64,000 bases of DNA from Thermomonas fusca DSM 15424 (GCF_000423885.1 NZ_AUIV01000021.1:1-64000), one strand, 5' to 3'; positions 26,566 through 35,559 are shown, numbered from the stretch's first letter. The notes: a model not told the origin generated them from the sequence alone. Numbers and translations: made by a program.

Positions 26566-27048
26566 ATGACCACCGCACTTGCACGCCGCGCCCGCGTTCC
26601 CGCCATCAGCCGCTTCGGCTGGCTGATGGGCCTGTATTCGGAGAACCATGCGCGCCTGCAGCGGCTGTTCGAAGTGGCCGACCTCGGCTGCGGCACATAT
26701 GTCTCTGCGATCGGTGACGGCCTCGACGTGCGGCTGGAAGTGATGGAGCGGCACGCCTACACCAGCGAGCTGCGCATGAGCTATGGCCTCATCGATCCGC
26801 AGACCGGCATGGCCGATCCGTCGGCGAGCCTGCGCCTGTACCGCGATGCGCGCCAGGTGGAAGCCACGCACTGCTATGCCGGCAGCCGCTGGCAGGACGT
26901 GATCGGCATGTATCCGCCACCGCAGCGCATCCTCGATCATCGCCTGCGCATGAACACATTCCTCGGCAAATGGCTGCAATACCTCGCCGAACGCGGGCAC
27001 GGCGTGGCCACGCTGCACGCCGATGAAGACGTGCTGAAAATTTATTGA
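26566..27048 (+). CDS. DUF1249-family protein (YqiB-like)
   Basis: The 160-residue soluble protein contains the family pattern FGWLMGLYSENHARLQRLF, VRLEVMERHAYTSEL and DVIGMYPP near the C-terminal half. E. coli YqiB belongs to the same family; no biochemical role is known. The ATG at 26566 fits the family start; an in-frame ATG at 26515 would add 17 residues without resemblance. It ends just before a tRNA pair. Confidence 0.8.
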   Translation: MTTALARRARVPAISRFGWLMGLYSENHARLQRLFEVADLGCGTYVSAIGDGLDVRLEVMERHAYTSELRMSYGLIDPQTGMADPSASLRLYRDARQVEATHCYAGSRWQDVIGMYPPPQRILDHRLRMNTFLGKWLQYLAERGHGVATLHADEDVLKIY

Positions 27049-27056
27049 GAAAACGC

Positions 27057-27085
27057 TTGACGGTTCCCGATTTCACCCCCAGAAT
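27057..27085 (+). promoter_or_regulatory. sigma-70-type promoter of the tRNA-Ala/tRNA-Glu pair
   Basis: TTGACG, a 17-bp spacer and CAGAAT end 21 nt before the first tRNA. It overlaps nothing and follows the DUF1249 stop by 8 nt. Confidence 0.5.
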
Positions 27086-27105
27086 GCGCGTCTTTCCAGC
27101 CCCGT

Positions 27106-27181
27106 GGGGCCATAGCTCAGCTGGGAGAGCGCCTGCATGGCATGCAGGAGGTCGGCGGTTCGATCCCGCCTGGCTCCACCA
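27106..27181 (+). tRNA. tRNA-Ala (anticodon GGC)
   Basis: A 76-nt cloverleaf: acceptor GGGGCCA/TGGCTCC, D arm GCTC...GAGC, anticodon stem CCTGC/GCAGG with loop ATGGCAT (anticodon GGC), T arm GGCGG-TTCGATC-CCGCC and an encoded 3' CCA. Confidence 0.97.
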
Positions 27182-27204
27182 CGTTTCAAAGCGTTTCCGG
27201 TTCT

Positions 27205-27280
27205 GTCCCCATCGTCTAGAGGCCTAGGACATTACCCTTTCACGGTAGCGACCGGGGTTCGAATCCCCGTGGGGACGCCA
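27205..27280 (+). tRNA. tRNA-Glu (anticodon TTC)
   Basis: A 76-nt cloverleaf: acceptor GTCCCCA/TGGGGAC, anticodon loop CTTTCAC (anticodon TTC), T arm CGGGG-TTCGAAT-CCCCG and an encoded 3' CCA (GCCA). It lies 23 nt after tRNA-Ala and is probably cotranscribed with it. Confidence 0.97.
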
Positions 27281-27315
27281 CCTTCGGAATCGGTAAACGT
27301 CGCAACACACGCAAG

Positions 27316-27344
27316 CGGTCGCCCCAGTGGCGGCCGTTTTCGTT
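27316..27344 (+). terminator. intrinsic terminator of the tRNA transcript
   Basis: An 8-bp stem CGGTCGCC/GGCGGCCG (one G-U pair) with loop CCAGT is followed by TTTTCGTTT. Confidence 0.75.
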
Positions 27345-27403
27345 TGTGCGTTTTCTTCGCGTGAACCGGCGCGCATTGATGCGCGCGCCCCGCGGCGCGC
27401 GGC

Positions 27404-27898
27404 TCAGGCGTCCTTGTTGTGCCGGCGCATCACGCGCTGCTTCTCGCGGTTCCAGTCGCGCTCCTTGCTGGCTTCGCGCTTGTCATGGGTCTGCTTGCCC
27501 TTGGCCAGCGCCAGTTCGACCTTCACCTTGTTGCCCTTCCAGTACAGCGCTGTTGGCACCATGGTGAAGCCGTCGCGCTGGATGCGGCCCATCAGCATGT
27601 CGATCTCGTGCCGGTGCAGCAGCAGCTTGCGGGTGCGGCGATCGTTGGCGATGACGTGGGTGGAGGCCTGGATCAGCGGGGTGATCTGCGCGCCGATCAG
27701 GAACAGCTCGCCCTGCAGCACCACCGCATAGGCGTCGCCGATGTTGGCGCGGCCGGCGCGGATCGCCTTCAGCTCCCAGCCCTGCAGCGACAGACCGGCT
27801 TCGAACTTCTGTTCGAAGCTGTATTCGTGACGCGCGCGCTTGTTGAGGGCGATGGTGCCGCCGCCGTTTGGCTTATCCTTGCCGTTCTTCTTGCTCAT
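27404..27898 (-). CDS. smpB: SsrA-binding protein SmpB
   Basis: SmpB delivers tmRNA to stalled ribosomes. The 164-residue product has the RNA-binding beta barrel with NKRARHEYSFEQKFEAGLSL, GWELKAIRAGRANIGDAY and the basic C-terminal tail (KREASKERDWNREKQRVMRR) that enters the mRNA channel. The ATG at 27898 opens the family N-terminus; the frame extends further upstream into ratA territory. It is divergent from ratA, a very common arrangement. Confidence 0.96.
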   Translation of the reverse strand: MSKKNGKDKPNGGGTIALNKRARHEYSFEQKFEAGLSLQGWELKAIRAGRANIGDAYAVVLQGELFLIGAQITPLIQASTHVIANDRRTRKLLLHRHEIDMLMGRIQRDGFTMVPTALYWKGNKVKVELALAKGKQTHDKREASKERDWNREKQRVMRRHNKDA

Positions 27899-27956
27899 CC
27901 CGTCATTCTCGCCGATCCGGACGCGCCGCGTGCGTCCGCCCGGCCCGGATCTTTCG

Positions 27957-28388
27957 ATGCCCGTCATTCTGCGCAGCGCCCTGGTCGAACATTCCGCGTC
28001 GCGGATGTTCTCGTTGGTCAATGATGTTGCCGCCTATCCGCGCCGGTTCGAGTGGTGCCGGCAGGCGCTGTTGCTGGAACAGGACGAAGGCCGCCTGCTG
28101 GCGCGGCTGGATCTGGGCGTCGGCGGCTTCCATACCTGGTTCACCACCGAGAACCTGCTCAGCCCGCCGCACCACATCGACATGGCGCTGCGCGACGGGC
28201 CGTTCCGGCGCCTGCAGGGGCGCTGGGAGTTCCATGCGCTGGACGAGTCCGCTTGCAAGGTCACGCTGCGGCTCGACTTCGAGCCGCAGAACCGGCTGCT
28301 GGCACCGGCGCTGCAGCTGGGCATGCAGGGACTGGCCGACCGCATGGTGGACGACTTCGTGCGCGAGGCGGACAAGAGGCAAGACTGA
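27957..28388 (+). CDS. ratA: RatA-family protein (START-like, coenzyme-Q-binding fold)
   Basis: The 143-residue single-domain protein matches the polyketide cyclase/START-like fold: MPVILRSALVEHSASRMFSL, VNDVAAYPRRFEWCRQA and the C-terminal helix QGLADRMVDDFVREADK. Members have been described as the RatA toxin that blocks 70S assembly, and as COQ10-like lipid-binding proteins; the sequence alone does not decide. The stop overlaps the next start by one base (TGATG). Confidence 0.88.
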   Translation: MPVILRSALVEHSASRMFSLVNDVAAYPRRFEWCRQALLLEQDEGRLLARLDLGVGGFHTWFTTENLLSPPHHIDMALRDGPFRRLQGRWEFHALDESACKVTLRLDFEPQNRLLAPALQLGMQGLADRMVDDFVREADKRQD

Positions 28389-28666
28389 TGCGCGTGCAGC
28401 TGCTGCGCGCCTGGCCGCACCGCGCCGAGCACATTGACCTGGAATTGGCGGTGGGTGCCTGCGTCGGCGATGCGCTGGAGGCGGCCGGCTGGCGGCTGGA
28501 AGGCGAGTTCGTCGCGCTGGCGGTGTTCGGGCAGACGGCGACGCTGCACGCGCGCTTGCATGCAGGCGACCGGATCGAACTTCTGCGCGCCCTGCGGTGC
28601 GATCCCAAGCAGGCGCGCAGACGGCGCGCCGGGAGCGCGGCGCCACGCGGGCACCAGCGCAGTTGA
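28388..28666 (+). CDS. rnfH: RnfH-family ubiquitin-like small protein
   Basis: The 92-residue product shows the beta-grasp pattern of RnfH/RatB proteins: hydrophobic strand MRVQLLRAWP, the acidic VGACVGDALEAAGW helix, FVALAVFGQ and GDRIELLRALRCDPKQARRRRA. It is encoded directly after ratA with a TGATG overlap, the common ratA-ratB arrangement. Its function remains unclear in the family. Confidence 0.88.
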   Translation: MRVQLLRAWPHRAEHIDLELAVGACVGDALEAAGWRLEGEFVALAVFGQTATLHARLHAGDRIELLRALRCDPKQARRRRAGSAAPRGHQRS

Positions 28667-28673
28667 CGCCGCC

Positions 28674-29066
28674 TCAGCGGCGGCGCTTGTTCTTGTCCTT
28701 GGCCAGGTTCGGGCCGAAGTAGCGGATCGCGTTGCGCGACAGCTCGGAATCCTGCTCCGGGAAATACTCGCCTTCCCAACGCGACAGCTGGCCGTTCTCG
28801 AACCACAGCGTCATCGTCTTCACCTCCGGCGCGCCAGTGCGGCCGATGCGCTGGCTGGCAACGTAGTCCCAGCGGTCGTGGTGGAACGGGTCGCGGATCG
28901 ACGGCGTGCCCAGCAGCACCATCACCTGCTGCCGGTCCATGCCCGCCTGCAGCTGATCGACGGCGCCCTTGTCGAGCAGATTGCCCTGGAACACCGGCTG
29001 GCGGTACAGCAGGCCGCAGCCGCTGACCAGCAGGGTTGCAAGGAGAAGAAGGAGCAGCTTGCGCAT
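28674..29066 (-). CDS. bamE: outer-membrane protein assembly factor BamE (OmlA/SmpA)
   Basis: The 130-residue lipoprotein has signal peptide MRKLLLLLLATLLVSGCG with the lipobox Cys at about 17, then the BamE fold containing QGNLLDKGAVDQLQAGMDR, VLLGTPSIRDPFHHDRWDYV and TLWFENGQLSRWEG. It is a subunit of the BAM complex. In Xanthomonas the same gene (omlA) is divergent from fur, as here, with 144 nt between the coding starts. Confidence 0.95.
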   Translation of the reverse strand: MRKLLLLLLATLLVSGCGLLYRQPVFQGNLLDKGAVDQLQAGMDRQQVMVLLGTPSIRDPFHHDRWDYVASQRIGRTGAPEVKTMTLWFENGQLSRWEGEYFPEQDSELSRNAIRYFGPNLAKDKNKRRR

Positions 29067-29210
29067 CGGCAGGGCGGGGCAGTGGCGGAAGTGCCGATGA
29101 TACACTCCCGGCACGCCGCATCGACCCGCCCAATCCGCGTTCGCGCTTGGCGCGACGGCTGCGTTCACATGCCGGCATGCGGCACTGGATTGATTCACGG
29201 AGAGATGTCG

Positions 29211-29609
29211 ATGTCGCAGGATCTTCGCAAGGTCGGGCTCAAGGTCACCCATCCGCGGCTGCGCATCCTGGAACTGCTGGAGCACGCCAAGCCGCGGCAC
29301 ATGACCGCCGAGGACATCTACCGCCAGCTGCTGGCGGAGTCCGAGGAAATCGGCCTGGCCACCATCTACCGCGTGTTGACCCAGTTCGAGTCGGCCGGAC
29401 TGGTGCTCAAGCACAACTTCGAGGGCGGTACCGCCGTCTACGAACTGGACCGCGGCGAACACCACGACCACATGGTCGATTTGGATAGCGGCAAGGTGAT
29501 CGAGTTCCACAGCGACGAGATCGAGCAGCTGCAGCAGAAGATCGCCGCCGAGCACGGCTACGAGATCGCCGACCACGCGCTGGTGCTGTACGTGCGCAAG
29601 AAGCGCTGA
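29211..29609 (+). CDS. fur: ferric uptake regulator Fur (cysteine-free form)
   Basis: The 132-residue product has the winged helix (KVGLKVTHPRLRILELLE, LATIYRVLTQFESAGLV) and the metal-binding HHDHM motif of the dimerisation domain. There are no Cys residues: the E. coli CxxC structural zinc site reads VDLDSGKVIEF. Of two ATG codons (29205 and 29211) the second is preferred, because GGAG at 29199-29202 lies 8 nt before it and abuts the first. It converges on the next gene with a one-base gap. Confidence 0.95.
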   Translation: MSQDLRKVGLKVTHPRLRILELLEHAKPRHMTAEDIYRQLLAESEEIGLATIYRVLTQFESAGLVLKHNFEGGTAVYELDRGEHHDHMVDLDSGKVIEFHSDEIEQLQQKIAAEHGYEIADHALVLYVRKKR

Positions 29610-29610
29610 G

Positions 29611-31386
29611 TCACCGCGCCTGCGGCGATGCGCGCCGCCGTTCCAGCCACCACGCCAGTACTGCCAGCATCAGCCACCCGGCCAGCCACGGCCACGTCGC
29701 GCCGCGCTGCGTGGTCGCGGAACGCGTTGCCTGCACGGTGGGCGATTGCGCGGCAAGCGCCATGGTGGCATCGAAGCGCCGCTGCGCCTGCCAGGCCAGT
29801 CCCGCGCCGGCGGGCAGCACCGCGAATGCGGTTTGCGTGCTGCGGGCCTGCAACCGGTGCCAGCCGGGGATGCGCGGCCAGAACGCGGCGCAGCGACGCA
29901 CGCCGCTGGACGGATCGATGGCCAGCGCCGTGCGGCTGCCGTCGGGGGCGATCACCGCAGCGGCCTCATCGACGCCGCACAGCAGCGCACGCTGGCCTGC
30001 CCAGATCGGGCCGGCAGGCGGTGCCGGCGTGGCAGCAGTAGTTGAGCGGACGATGCCCGCCAGCAGGTCGCTCCACAGGCGCGCATGCACAGCGGCGTGG
30101 CCGGCCAGTGGCAGCCGGTAGCTGTCGGTCAGTGCCACCAGCCCGACCCGGCCGCGCCCCAGTGGACGCCACCACGCCAGCGGCTGCGCCTGCACGTCGC
30201 GCAGCAGCGGCAATGCATCGCCGGCCTGCACGGCCGCCACGGTTCGGCCCAGGCCCGGCAGGGCGGTCTCGCCAGCGGTTCGCTGGGACGTGTTCGCCAG
30301 TTGCACGGATGTGTTGCGCGCACCCGCATCCACCACATAACCCCAACCGCGCAGGCGGGAACGCATCGCCGGCGACAGCGGCGCATCCAGCCGCAGCAGC
30401 AGGCCCAAACCGTCGCGGACGGCGCGGGTGAGCGCGCGCAGTTCGGCATCGCCCAGTGCCTGCAGGCTGCGGGTGTCCAGCAGCACCGCGTCGAACCGTC
30501 GCAGGCTGGCATCGTCCAGCGCCAGCGGCGCATCGCCCAGCACCAGCCCGGCACCGACGCTGACCTGCGTGTGCAGGCCGACGCCGGCATCCAGCGCCCA
30601 GCGGCGCAGGTACTTCAGTTCGGGATCGGGCGCGCCGGCCAGCACCAGCAGCCGCGGCGCGGCGGGCGCGATGACCTGCAGCGGCAGCGGCAGGCTGTCG
30701 CGGACCTGGCCCCTCGCATCGCGCAGGCGCAGCTGGAAAGAGAACGCGCCGACGCTGCGCGCCACGCCCTGCAGGGCGAAACTGCCGTCTGCAGAGGCGG
30801 GCGTGCGTGCGATGACACGCGCGGCGGGGTCCAGCAGTTCAAGCGTGCCGGCCTCGATGCCGGCAACCCGGCCGCGCACGCGGAAGGCATTGCCTGGCGC
30901 AACCGTCGTCGGCGCCTGCACGCCAGCAATTCCGATCGGACGCGATGCGGGATGGAAGCGCAGCGGAAGGCCGCCGGCGGCATCCAGGTCGCGCACGTCC
31001 AGCCCGCTGCCGACGATGCGCAGGCTGCGGACGCCGGGATGGCGGCGCAGGGCGGTGGCGATATCAGGCGCGGGCTCCGCGTCGGTGTTCGCTGGCGCTT
31101 CCGGCAGCGCGATGCGCAGCGTGCCGGCATCGGCCGCAGCGGGATTCGCGCCGGCGGTATAGACGGTCATCACCCCAGCAGCGATCGGCCGCGCCGGGGG
31201 GAACAGGCCGAAGAACAGCAGCGCCGCCAGCAGCGGCTGGGCCATCAGCAGCAGCGGCAGCTTCCAGCGCGGCGCATGCTGCGTGCGATCCCGGCGCAGG
31301 TGGCCGTGCAGCAACCGCGTGCAGGCCAGCAGCACGGCCAGCGCCAGCACGCCAGCGGTGAGGATTTCGGCTGTGGCCGCGGTCAT
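29611..31386 (-). CDS. membrane protein of the MoxR/BatA cluster, function unknown
   Basis: The 591-residue product has two N-terminal spans (about 10-25 and 40-65), a periplasmic region with a beta-sandwich-like part (VAPGNAFRVRGRVAGIE) and a glutamine-amidotransferase-like or Rossmann-like segment (APRLLVLAGAPDPELKYLRRW, RRFDAVLLDTRSLQALG). A C-terminal span (WPWLAGWLMLAVLAWWLE) and basic end follow. Proteins of this layout close MoxR-DUF58-BatA clusters. It overlaps the previous gene by ATGA. No enzymatic motif is recognisable. Confidence 0.75.
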   Translation of the reverse strand: MTAATAEILTAGVLALAVLLACTRLLHGHLRRDRTQHAPRWKLPLLLMAQPLLAALLFFGLFPPARPIAAGVMTVYTAGANPAAADAGTLRIALPEAPANTDAEPAPDIATALRRHPGVRSLRIVGSGLDVRDLDAAGGLPLRFHPASRPIGIAGVQAPTTVAPGNAFRVRGRVAGIEAGTLELLDPAARVIARTPASADGSFALQGVARSVGAFSFQLRLRDARGQVRDSLPLPLQVIAPAAPRLLVLAGAPDPELKYLRRWALDAGVGLHTQVSVGAGLVLGDAPLALDDASLRRFDAVLLDTRSLQALGDAELRALTRAVRDGLGLLLRLDAPLSPAMRSRLRGWGYVVDAGARNTSVQLANTSQRTAGETALPGLGRTVAAVQAGDALPLLRDVQAQPLAWWRPLGRGRVGLVALTDSYRLPLAGHAAVHARLWSDLLAGIVRSTTAATPAPPAGPIWAGQRALLCGVDEAAAVIAPDGSRTALAIDPSSGVRRCAAFWPRIPGWHRLQARSTQTAFAVLPAGAGLAWQAQRRFDATMALAAQSPTVQATRSATTQRGATWPWLAGWLMLAVLAWWLERRRASPQAR

Positions 31387-33506
31387 CGCTTCGCCTCCGC
31401 ATCCAGCGCATCGAGATAGCGCTGCCCTTGCGCGTCCGGCGCCGGCCGGCGCGCGACCGCTGCCGGCGGCGTCGGCAGCAGCGGCCACAGCAGGGCGCGC
31501 AGGTGGTCGCGGCACGCGGCGCAGGCGGGGTCGCGCTGCAGCGCGTCCAGCGCGGCCTGCAGTGCCAGCGGATCGGCGGCGCGCTGGCCGTGCCGGCGCA
31601 ACCCCGCCTGCAGCGCGGCCAGCGACTGCGTGGGCACCGCGCGCGCCGGCGCGGCGTCCAGCTGTTGCCACAGCGCCGCGATGTCGGCATCGTTCGGCGG
31701 CGCGGCGCGCAGCGGGTCCGGGCGCGGTGCCAGTCCTTCGCGCTTGCCGCCGAGGCGGCGGCCCTCGTCGATGGGCGGCAGCTGCGGGCCCACCCGCGCC
31801 AGATAGATGCGTTCGGCCTGCTGCACCTGCTTGATGTAGCCCAGCGCCTTGTAAGCGAACGGCAGCGCTCGCTCGGGATGGCCCTGGCGCAGCTGCAGTT
31901 CCGACTGCCACATCTGGTCCAGCGCCAGCTTCAGGGTGGCGCGGGTCTGCGGGTCGAGCAGGGTGGCGGCGTCGGCGTGGTCGTGGGTGTGGCCGTAGGT
32001 TTCCAGCAGGTCGACGTCCTGGCCGAAGGTGGTGGCGGGCGCCGGCGCCGGATGGTCGTGGCCGGCATGGTCGCCGCCATCCTCCGCGTCGTGTCCGCTC
32101 GCATCGGCGGTGGGCAACGTCGGGCCGTCTTCGGCCTCCTCGCCGAGGAACTGACCGTAGCGCAGGCGCAGGATGCGCTGGTCCACGCCGAGCGCATCGG
32201 ACTTCTGCAGGTAGCGCTCGGCGGCGAGCTTGGGCCTCTGCTTCAGCAGCGCTTCGGCGTCGAGGATGATCTGCCGCTGGCTGCGGAAGTACGCGGGCAG
32301 GACGCGCTTGACCACGCCTTCGATGCCGCTGGGCTCCTCGCTGGCGGCGGCCTGCAGGCGCAGGATCAGCGCGGGGCTGCGCACGAGCTGCGGCTGCGGG
32401 CCGCGGTTGTCCCGCGCCACCAGTCGGGCGATCAGGTCGTCGCCTGCCTGCAGGCCCAGCGCGGCCAGCGCCACGCGATGGCTGAAGCGGCGGCGCAGCG
32501 ACGCGCCTTGCCCCTGCAGCGGCAGACTGAGTTCGCGGAAGGTGATGTCCTCGCCGCTGCCCTGTGCCAGCGTGAGCTGCAGCGTGGCCTGCGTGGCGAC
32601 GCCGTAGTCGTCCTCCACCTCGAAGGCCAGCTCCCAGCCGGGCTGCCCGGGCGGCGCGATGCTCAGGCTGCGATCCGGCGCCAGCACCTTGAGCTGCGGC
32701 GGGCGGTCGGGCAGGGCATCCAGGCGGTACGGCTTGCCGGCGTCCTGCAGGCGGCCGTCGAGTTCGATGCGGTAGAGCGCCGAGGCATCCAGCCGCAGAT
32801 CGGCCTGCCAGCCGCCGTCACGCGGTTGCAGTGGCAGGCGCCGACCATCGAGGAAGATCAGCGCGACGCGATCCGGCGTGCCGTTGAATGCCAGCGTCCA
32901 GCGCAGCTGCGTGCCCTGCGGCGCGGAGGCCGACAGTGCGCTGACCCGGCGCGTCGGCAGGCCGGTATAGCGCGGGGAAATGAGCTGCAGCTGGCTGAAT
33001 GTCAGGCGCAGAGGTGAGCGCGCGGCCGGAGTGGCCGGCACGACGCCGTCCGACACTTCCGCCGCCGGCGGCGGCCACAGCAGGGCGCTTGCCAGCAGCA
33101 ATGCAGCCGCCAGCGTCGATGCCGCCAGCCGCGGCCATGGCCAGCCAAGGCGCAGGTCCGCAGGCCGTGCCGCCAGCCGCTGCTGCAGGCGCTGCCGCTG
33201 CAGCTGCCGCAGCGCGCCGCCTGCGGGCGGGGCGGCCAGCAGGTCGGCGCTGTCTTCCATGTCGCTGCGCGCGTTGAGCGCACGCAGCAGCCAGCGCACG
33301 TCGCGATGCCGCCATTGCACGACAGCGATGAAACCCAGCAGCAACAGGCCGATGCCGACTGCAAGCAGCGCCGACGTGCGTCCGCCGAAACGCTGCGCAC
33401 ACGCCGCCAGTGCAACCAACCACGGCAACGCGAACGCGGCAAGAATGGCGAGCGCGCGAAGCCGTGCGGCGCGCCAGGCTGCATGCGGCAGCGCGTCGGC
33501 ACTCAT
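31383..33506 (-). CDS. DUF4175-like large membrane protein
   Basis: The 707-residue product has three spans (about 15-36, 40-58 and 120-140), then a long periplasmic part with Ig-like strands (RYTGLPTRRVSALSASAPQG, AFEVEDDYGVATQATLQL) and helical repeats (ARATLKLALDQMWQSELQL). A His-rich stretch near residue 470 (GHDAEDGGDHAGHDH) could bind metal. The EDDYGV block is characteristic of DUF4175 proteins. It is joined to both neighbours by ATGA overlaps. Function unknown; probably a partner of the MoxR ATPase system. Confidence 0.75.
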   Translation of the reverse strand: MSADALPHAAWRAARLRALAILAAFALPWLVALAACAQRFGGRTSALLAVGIGLLLLGFIAVVQWRHRDVRWLLRALNARSDMEDSADLLAAPPAGGALRQLQRQRLQQRLAARPADLRLGWPWPRLAASTLAAALLLASALLWPPPAAEVSDGVVPATPAARSPLRLTFSQLQLISPRYTGLPTRRVSALSASAPQGTQLRWTLAFNGTPDRVALIFLDGRRLPLQPRDGGWQADLRLDASALYRIELDGRLQDAGKPYRLDALPDRPPQLKVLAPDRSLSIAPPGQPGWELAFEVEDDYGVATQATLQLTLAQGSGEDITFRELSLPLQGQGASLRRRFSHRVALAALGLQAGDDLIARLVARDNRGPQPQLVRSPALILRLQAAASEEPSGIEGVVKRVLPAYFRSQRQIILDAEALLKQRPKLAAERYLQKSDALGVDQRILRLRYGQFLGEEAEDGPTLPTADASGHDAEDGGDHAGHDHPAPAPATTFGQDVDLLETYGHTHDHADAATLLDPQTRATLKLALDQMWQSELQLRQGHPERALPFAYKALGYIKQVQQAERIYLARVGPQLPPIDEGRRLGGKREGLAPRPDPLRAAPPNDADIAALWQQLDAAPARAVPTQSLAALQAGLRRHGQRAADPLALQAALDALQRDPACAACRDHLRALLWPLLPTPPAAVARRPAPDAQGQRYLDALDAEAKR

Positions 33507-34669
33507 GCATTGGCTCCGCGGCGGCGGGCGGTGGCCAGCCAGCGTTCGATGGCGAACAGCAGCGCGATCAGCAAGGCCAGCCACAGCTGTAGGTCGCGCG
33601 GCGCCGTTGGCTGCGCGCGGGCGCCGGTGGTGGGCGCGAAGGCGCGGGCATCGGCGCGGGCGGGCGGCTGCATCGGCGGCGCAAGCGCCTCGCGCAGGCG
33701 CTGCGGGAACTCGGCTTCCAGCAGCAGCGGCAGGTCCGCCGGGCGCAGCGGCTGGCGGAAGCGCAGCAGGCGCCCGCGACCGAGGCTGCCGCTTTCCAGC
33801 AGCGGTGTGCCGGCGGCGTCGCGCAGGGCCGGCGCCAGCGCGGTGTTGGCAGGCAGCGCGGTGTTGGCAGGCAGCGGCGCGTCGTGCGCGAGCAGTACGC
33901 TGCCGCCGCGCGCGATCCAATCGCGCAGCGCGCTCGGCATCGGTGTCGAAGACAGCCATGCGGCGATGGCGCTAGTGGCGGGAGGCGTGGCCCCGGCGGC
34001 GAGATCGAATACCTCCACTTGCCACGCACGCGCCGCAGCGCGCAGCGGGCGCAGCGCTGCGGTGTGCCCGGCATCGGCATGCAGGTAAAGCGTCGGCGGC
34101 GACTGTCCGGTGGCCGGTTTCGATGCGGCCGGCATCGCATCGACGACCCGCCAATCCAATTCGCGCGACAGCTGCGGAACGCGCCCATCCGCGCCGTCAA
34201 AACGGGCGGTGGCCAGCACCACCAGCGGCACGCCGGCCGGCAGGTCGGCATCCAGTTCTCGCAGCAGGCTGGCGATGGGCTGCGGCGTGGCGGGCGGTGG
34301 CGCATCGAGCGCTGGCAGCCCTTGCGCCAGCCAGTGGCGACGCGCGTTTTCCGGCAGCTGCTGCGCGGACAGCGCGGAAGCCGGCACGCCCGGCATCACC
34401 GCCACCATCGGGCGCAGGTCGGGTGCGCCGTGCAGCACCGGCCGCGCCAGCCACAGCGCCAGCAGCGCGAGCAACAGCAGGCGCAGCAGCAACAGCGGCC
34501 ATTCGTCGAAGCGCAGCCGCCGGCGCGGACGCGGGCGGGCGCGCAGCCAGCGCAGCGCGGCGAAGTCCAGCGGGCGCACGTTGTCGCGCCGCGCCAAGTG
34601 CAGCAGCAGCGGCAGCAGCAGGCTGGCCAGTGCCGCCAGCGCGGCGGGCAGCAGCAGGGACAGGCTCAC
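33503..34669 (-). CDS. BatA-domain membrane protein
   Basis: The 388-residue product begins with the BatA double-transmembrane domain (two spans within the first 75 residues, joined by DNVRPLDFAALRWLRARPRPRRRLRFDEWP in segments), followed by a periplasmic alpha/beta domain and a last span near 360-378. Such proteins occur with MoxR ATPases and DUF58 proteins in Bat-like gene sets linked to envelope stress tolerance. ATGA overlaps at both ends. Confidence 0.8.
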   Translation of the reverse strand: MSLSLLLPAALAALASLLLPLLLHLARRDNVRPLDFAALRWLRARPRPRRRLRFDEWPLLLLRLLLLALLALWLARPVLHGAPDLRPMVAVMPGVPASALSAQQLPENARRHWLAQGLPALDAPPPATPQPIASLLRELDADLPAGVPLVVLATARFDGADGRVPQLSRELDWRVVDAMPAASKPATGQSPPTLYLHADAGHTAALRPLRAAARAWQVEVFDLAAGATPPATSAIAAWLSSTPMPSALRDWIARGGSVLLAHDAPLPANTALPANTALAPALRDAAGTPLLESGSLGRGRLLRFRQPLRPADLPLLLEAEFPQRLREALAPPMQPPARADARAFAPTTGARAQPTAPRDLQLWLALLIALLFAIERWLATARRRGANA

Positions 34670-35550
34670 GGCCGCCCCGACGCGAACAGCTGCCGCAGCG
34701 GCTGGTCCAGCGGCTCGTCCAGCACGTGGCGGGCGTGGACGATGCCGGCGGCGTCGAGGCGCGCATCCAGCTGGCGCTGGGCCTCGGCGAAGCGGCGCAG
34801 ATAATCCTCGCGCAGCAGGCGGCCGTCGCCGGGCAGCTGTTCACCGGTTTCGGGGTCGCGGAACAGGTGGCCATCGGTGAACGGGAAGTCGCGCTCTTCC
34901 GCAGTCAGCAGCTGCAGGAACAGCACCTCGCGGCCGGCCTTGGCCAGCGTTTCGGCCAGCGCCACCGCGCCTTCGTCGAAACCGTCGCTGAGGAGCACGA
35001 CCAGGTCATCGCTGCCGATCCGTTCCCACAACGGGTTGAGGCGGTCGCCCTGCGGAAAACCGCCGCGCGCCTGCACCGCGTGCAGCGCCAGCCACAGGCG
35101 GTCGCGCCCGCGCGGGCCGTGGCCGGGCGGCAGCAGCTGCAGGCCGTCTGCGGCCAGCACCACCAGGCCGAAGCGGTCACCCTGCGCCAGCGCGAGTTCG
35201 GCGATGCAGGCAGCCAGCGATTTCGCAGCGTCCAGTCGGCGCCATTCGGGATTGGTCTGGTCGGCCTGCGCCATCGAGGCGCTGGCGTCCAGCAGCAGCC
35301 ACACGGTCAGCGGGCTTTCGCGTTCGGCCTCGCGGACGAAGAAGCGGTCGGCGCGGGCGTACAGCTTCCAGTCGATCTGGCGCGGTTCGTCGCCCGGCTC
35401 GTAGCCGCGGTACTGCGCGAACTCCAGCCCGGCGCCGCGGCTGGGGCTGCGGTGTGCACCGATGCCGCGGTCGCCACGCGCACGCCGCGCCTGCAGGCGC
35501 AGGCACTGCAGCCGGCTGCGGAGGTCGGGGGGAATCAGCGGCGCGACCAT
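34666..35550 (-). CDS. DUF58-domain protein
   Basis: The 294-residue soluble protein has the DUF58 core GDEPRQIDWKLYARADRFFVRE, followed by a von Willebrand A-like fold with LLLDASASM (MIDAS-type DxSxS) and LVVLLSDGFDEG. DUF58 proteins are the usual clients or partners of MoxR AAA ATPases. It starts 9 nt after the moxR stop and overlaps the BatA gene by ATGA. Confidence 0.9.
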   Translation of the reverse strand: MVAPLIPPDLRSRLQCLRLQARRARGDRGIGAHRSPSRGAGLEFAQYRGYEPGDEPRQIDWKLYARADRFFVREAERESPLTVWLLLDASASMAQADQTNPEWRRLDAAKSLAACIAELALAQGDRFGLVVLAADGLQLLPPGHGPRGRDRLWLALHAVQARGGFPQGDRLNPLWERIGSDDLVVLLSDGFDEGAVALAETLAKAGREVLFLQLLTAEERDFPFTDGHLFRDPETGEQLPGDGRLLREDYLRRFAEAQRQLDARLDAAGIVHARHVLDEPLDQPLRQLFASGRP

Positions 35551-35559
35551 CGAAGGCGG

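Noticed and set aside
29067..29210. Fur box between bamE and fur
   Set aside because: No convincing GATAAT-type repeats could be read in the intergenic region.
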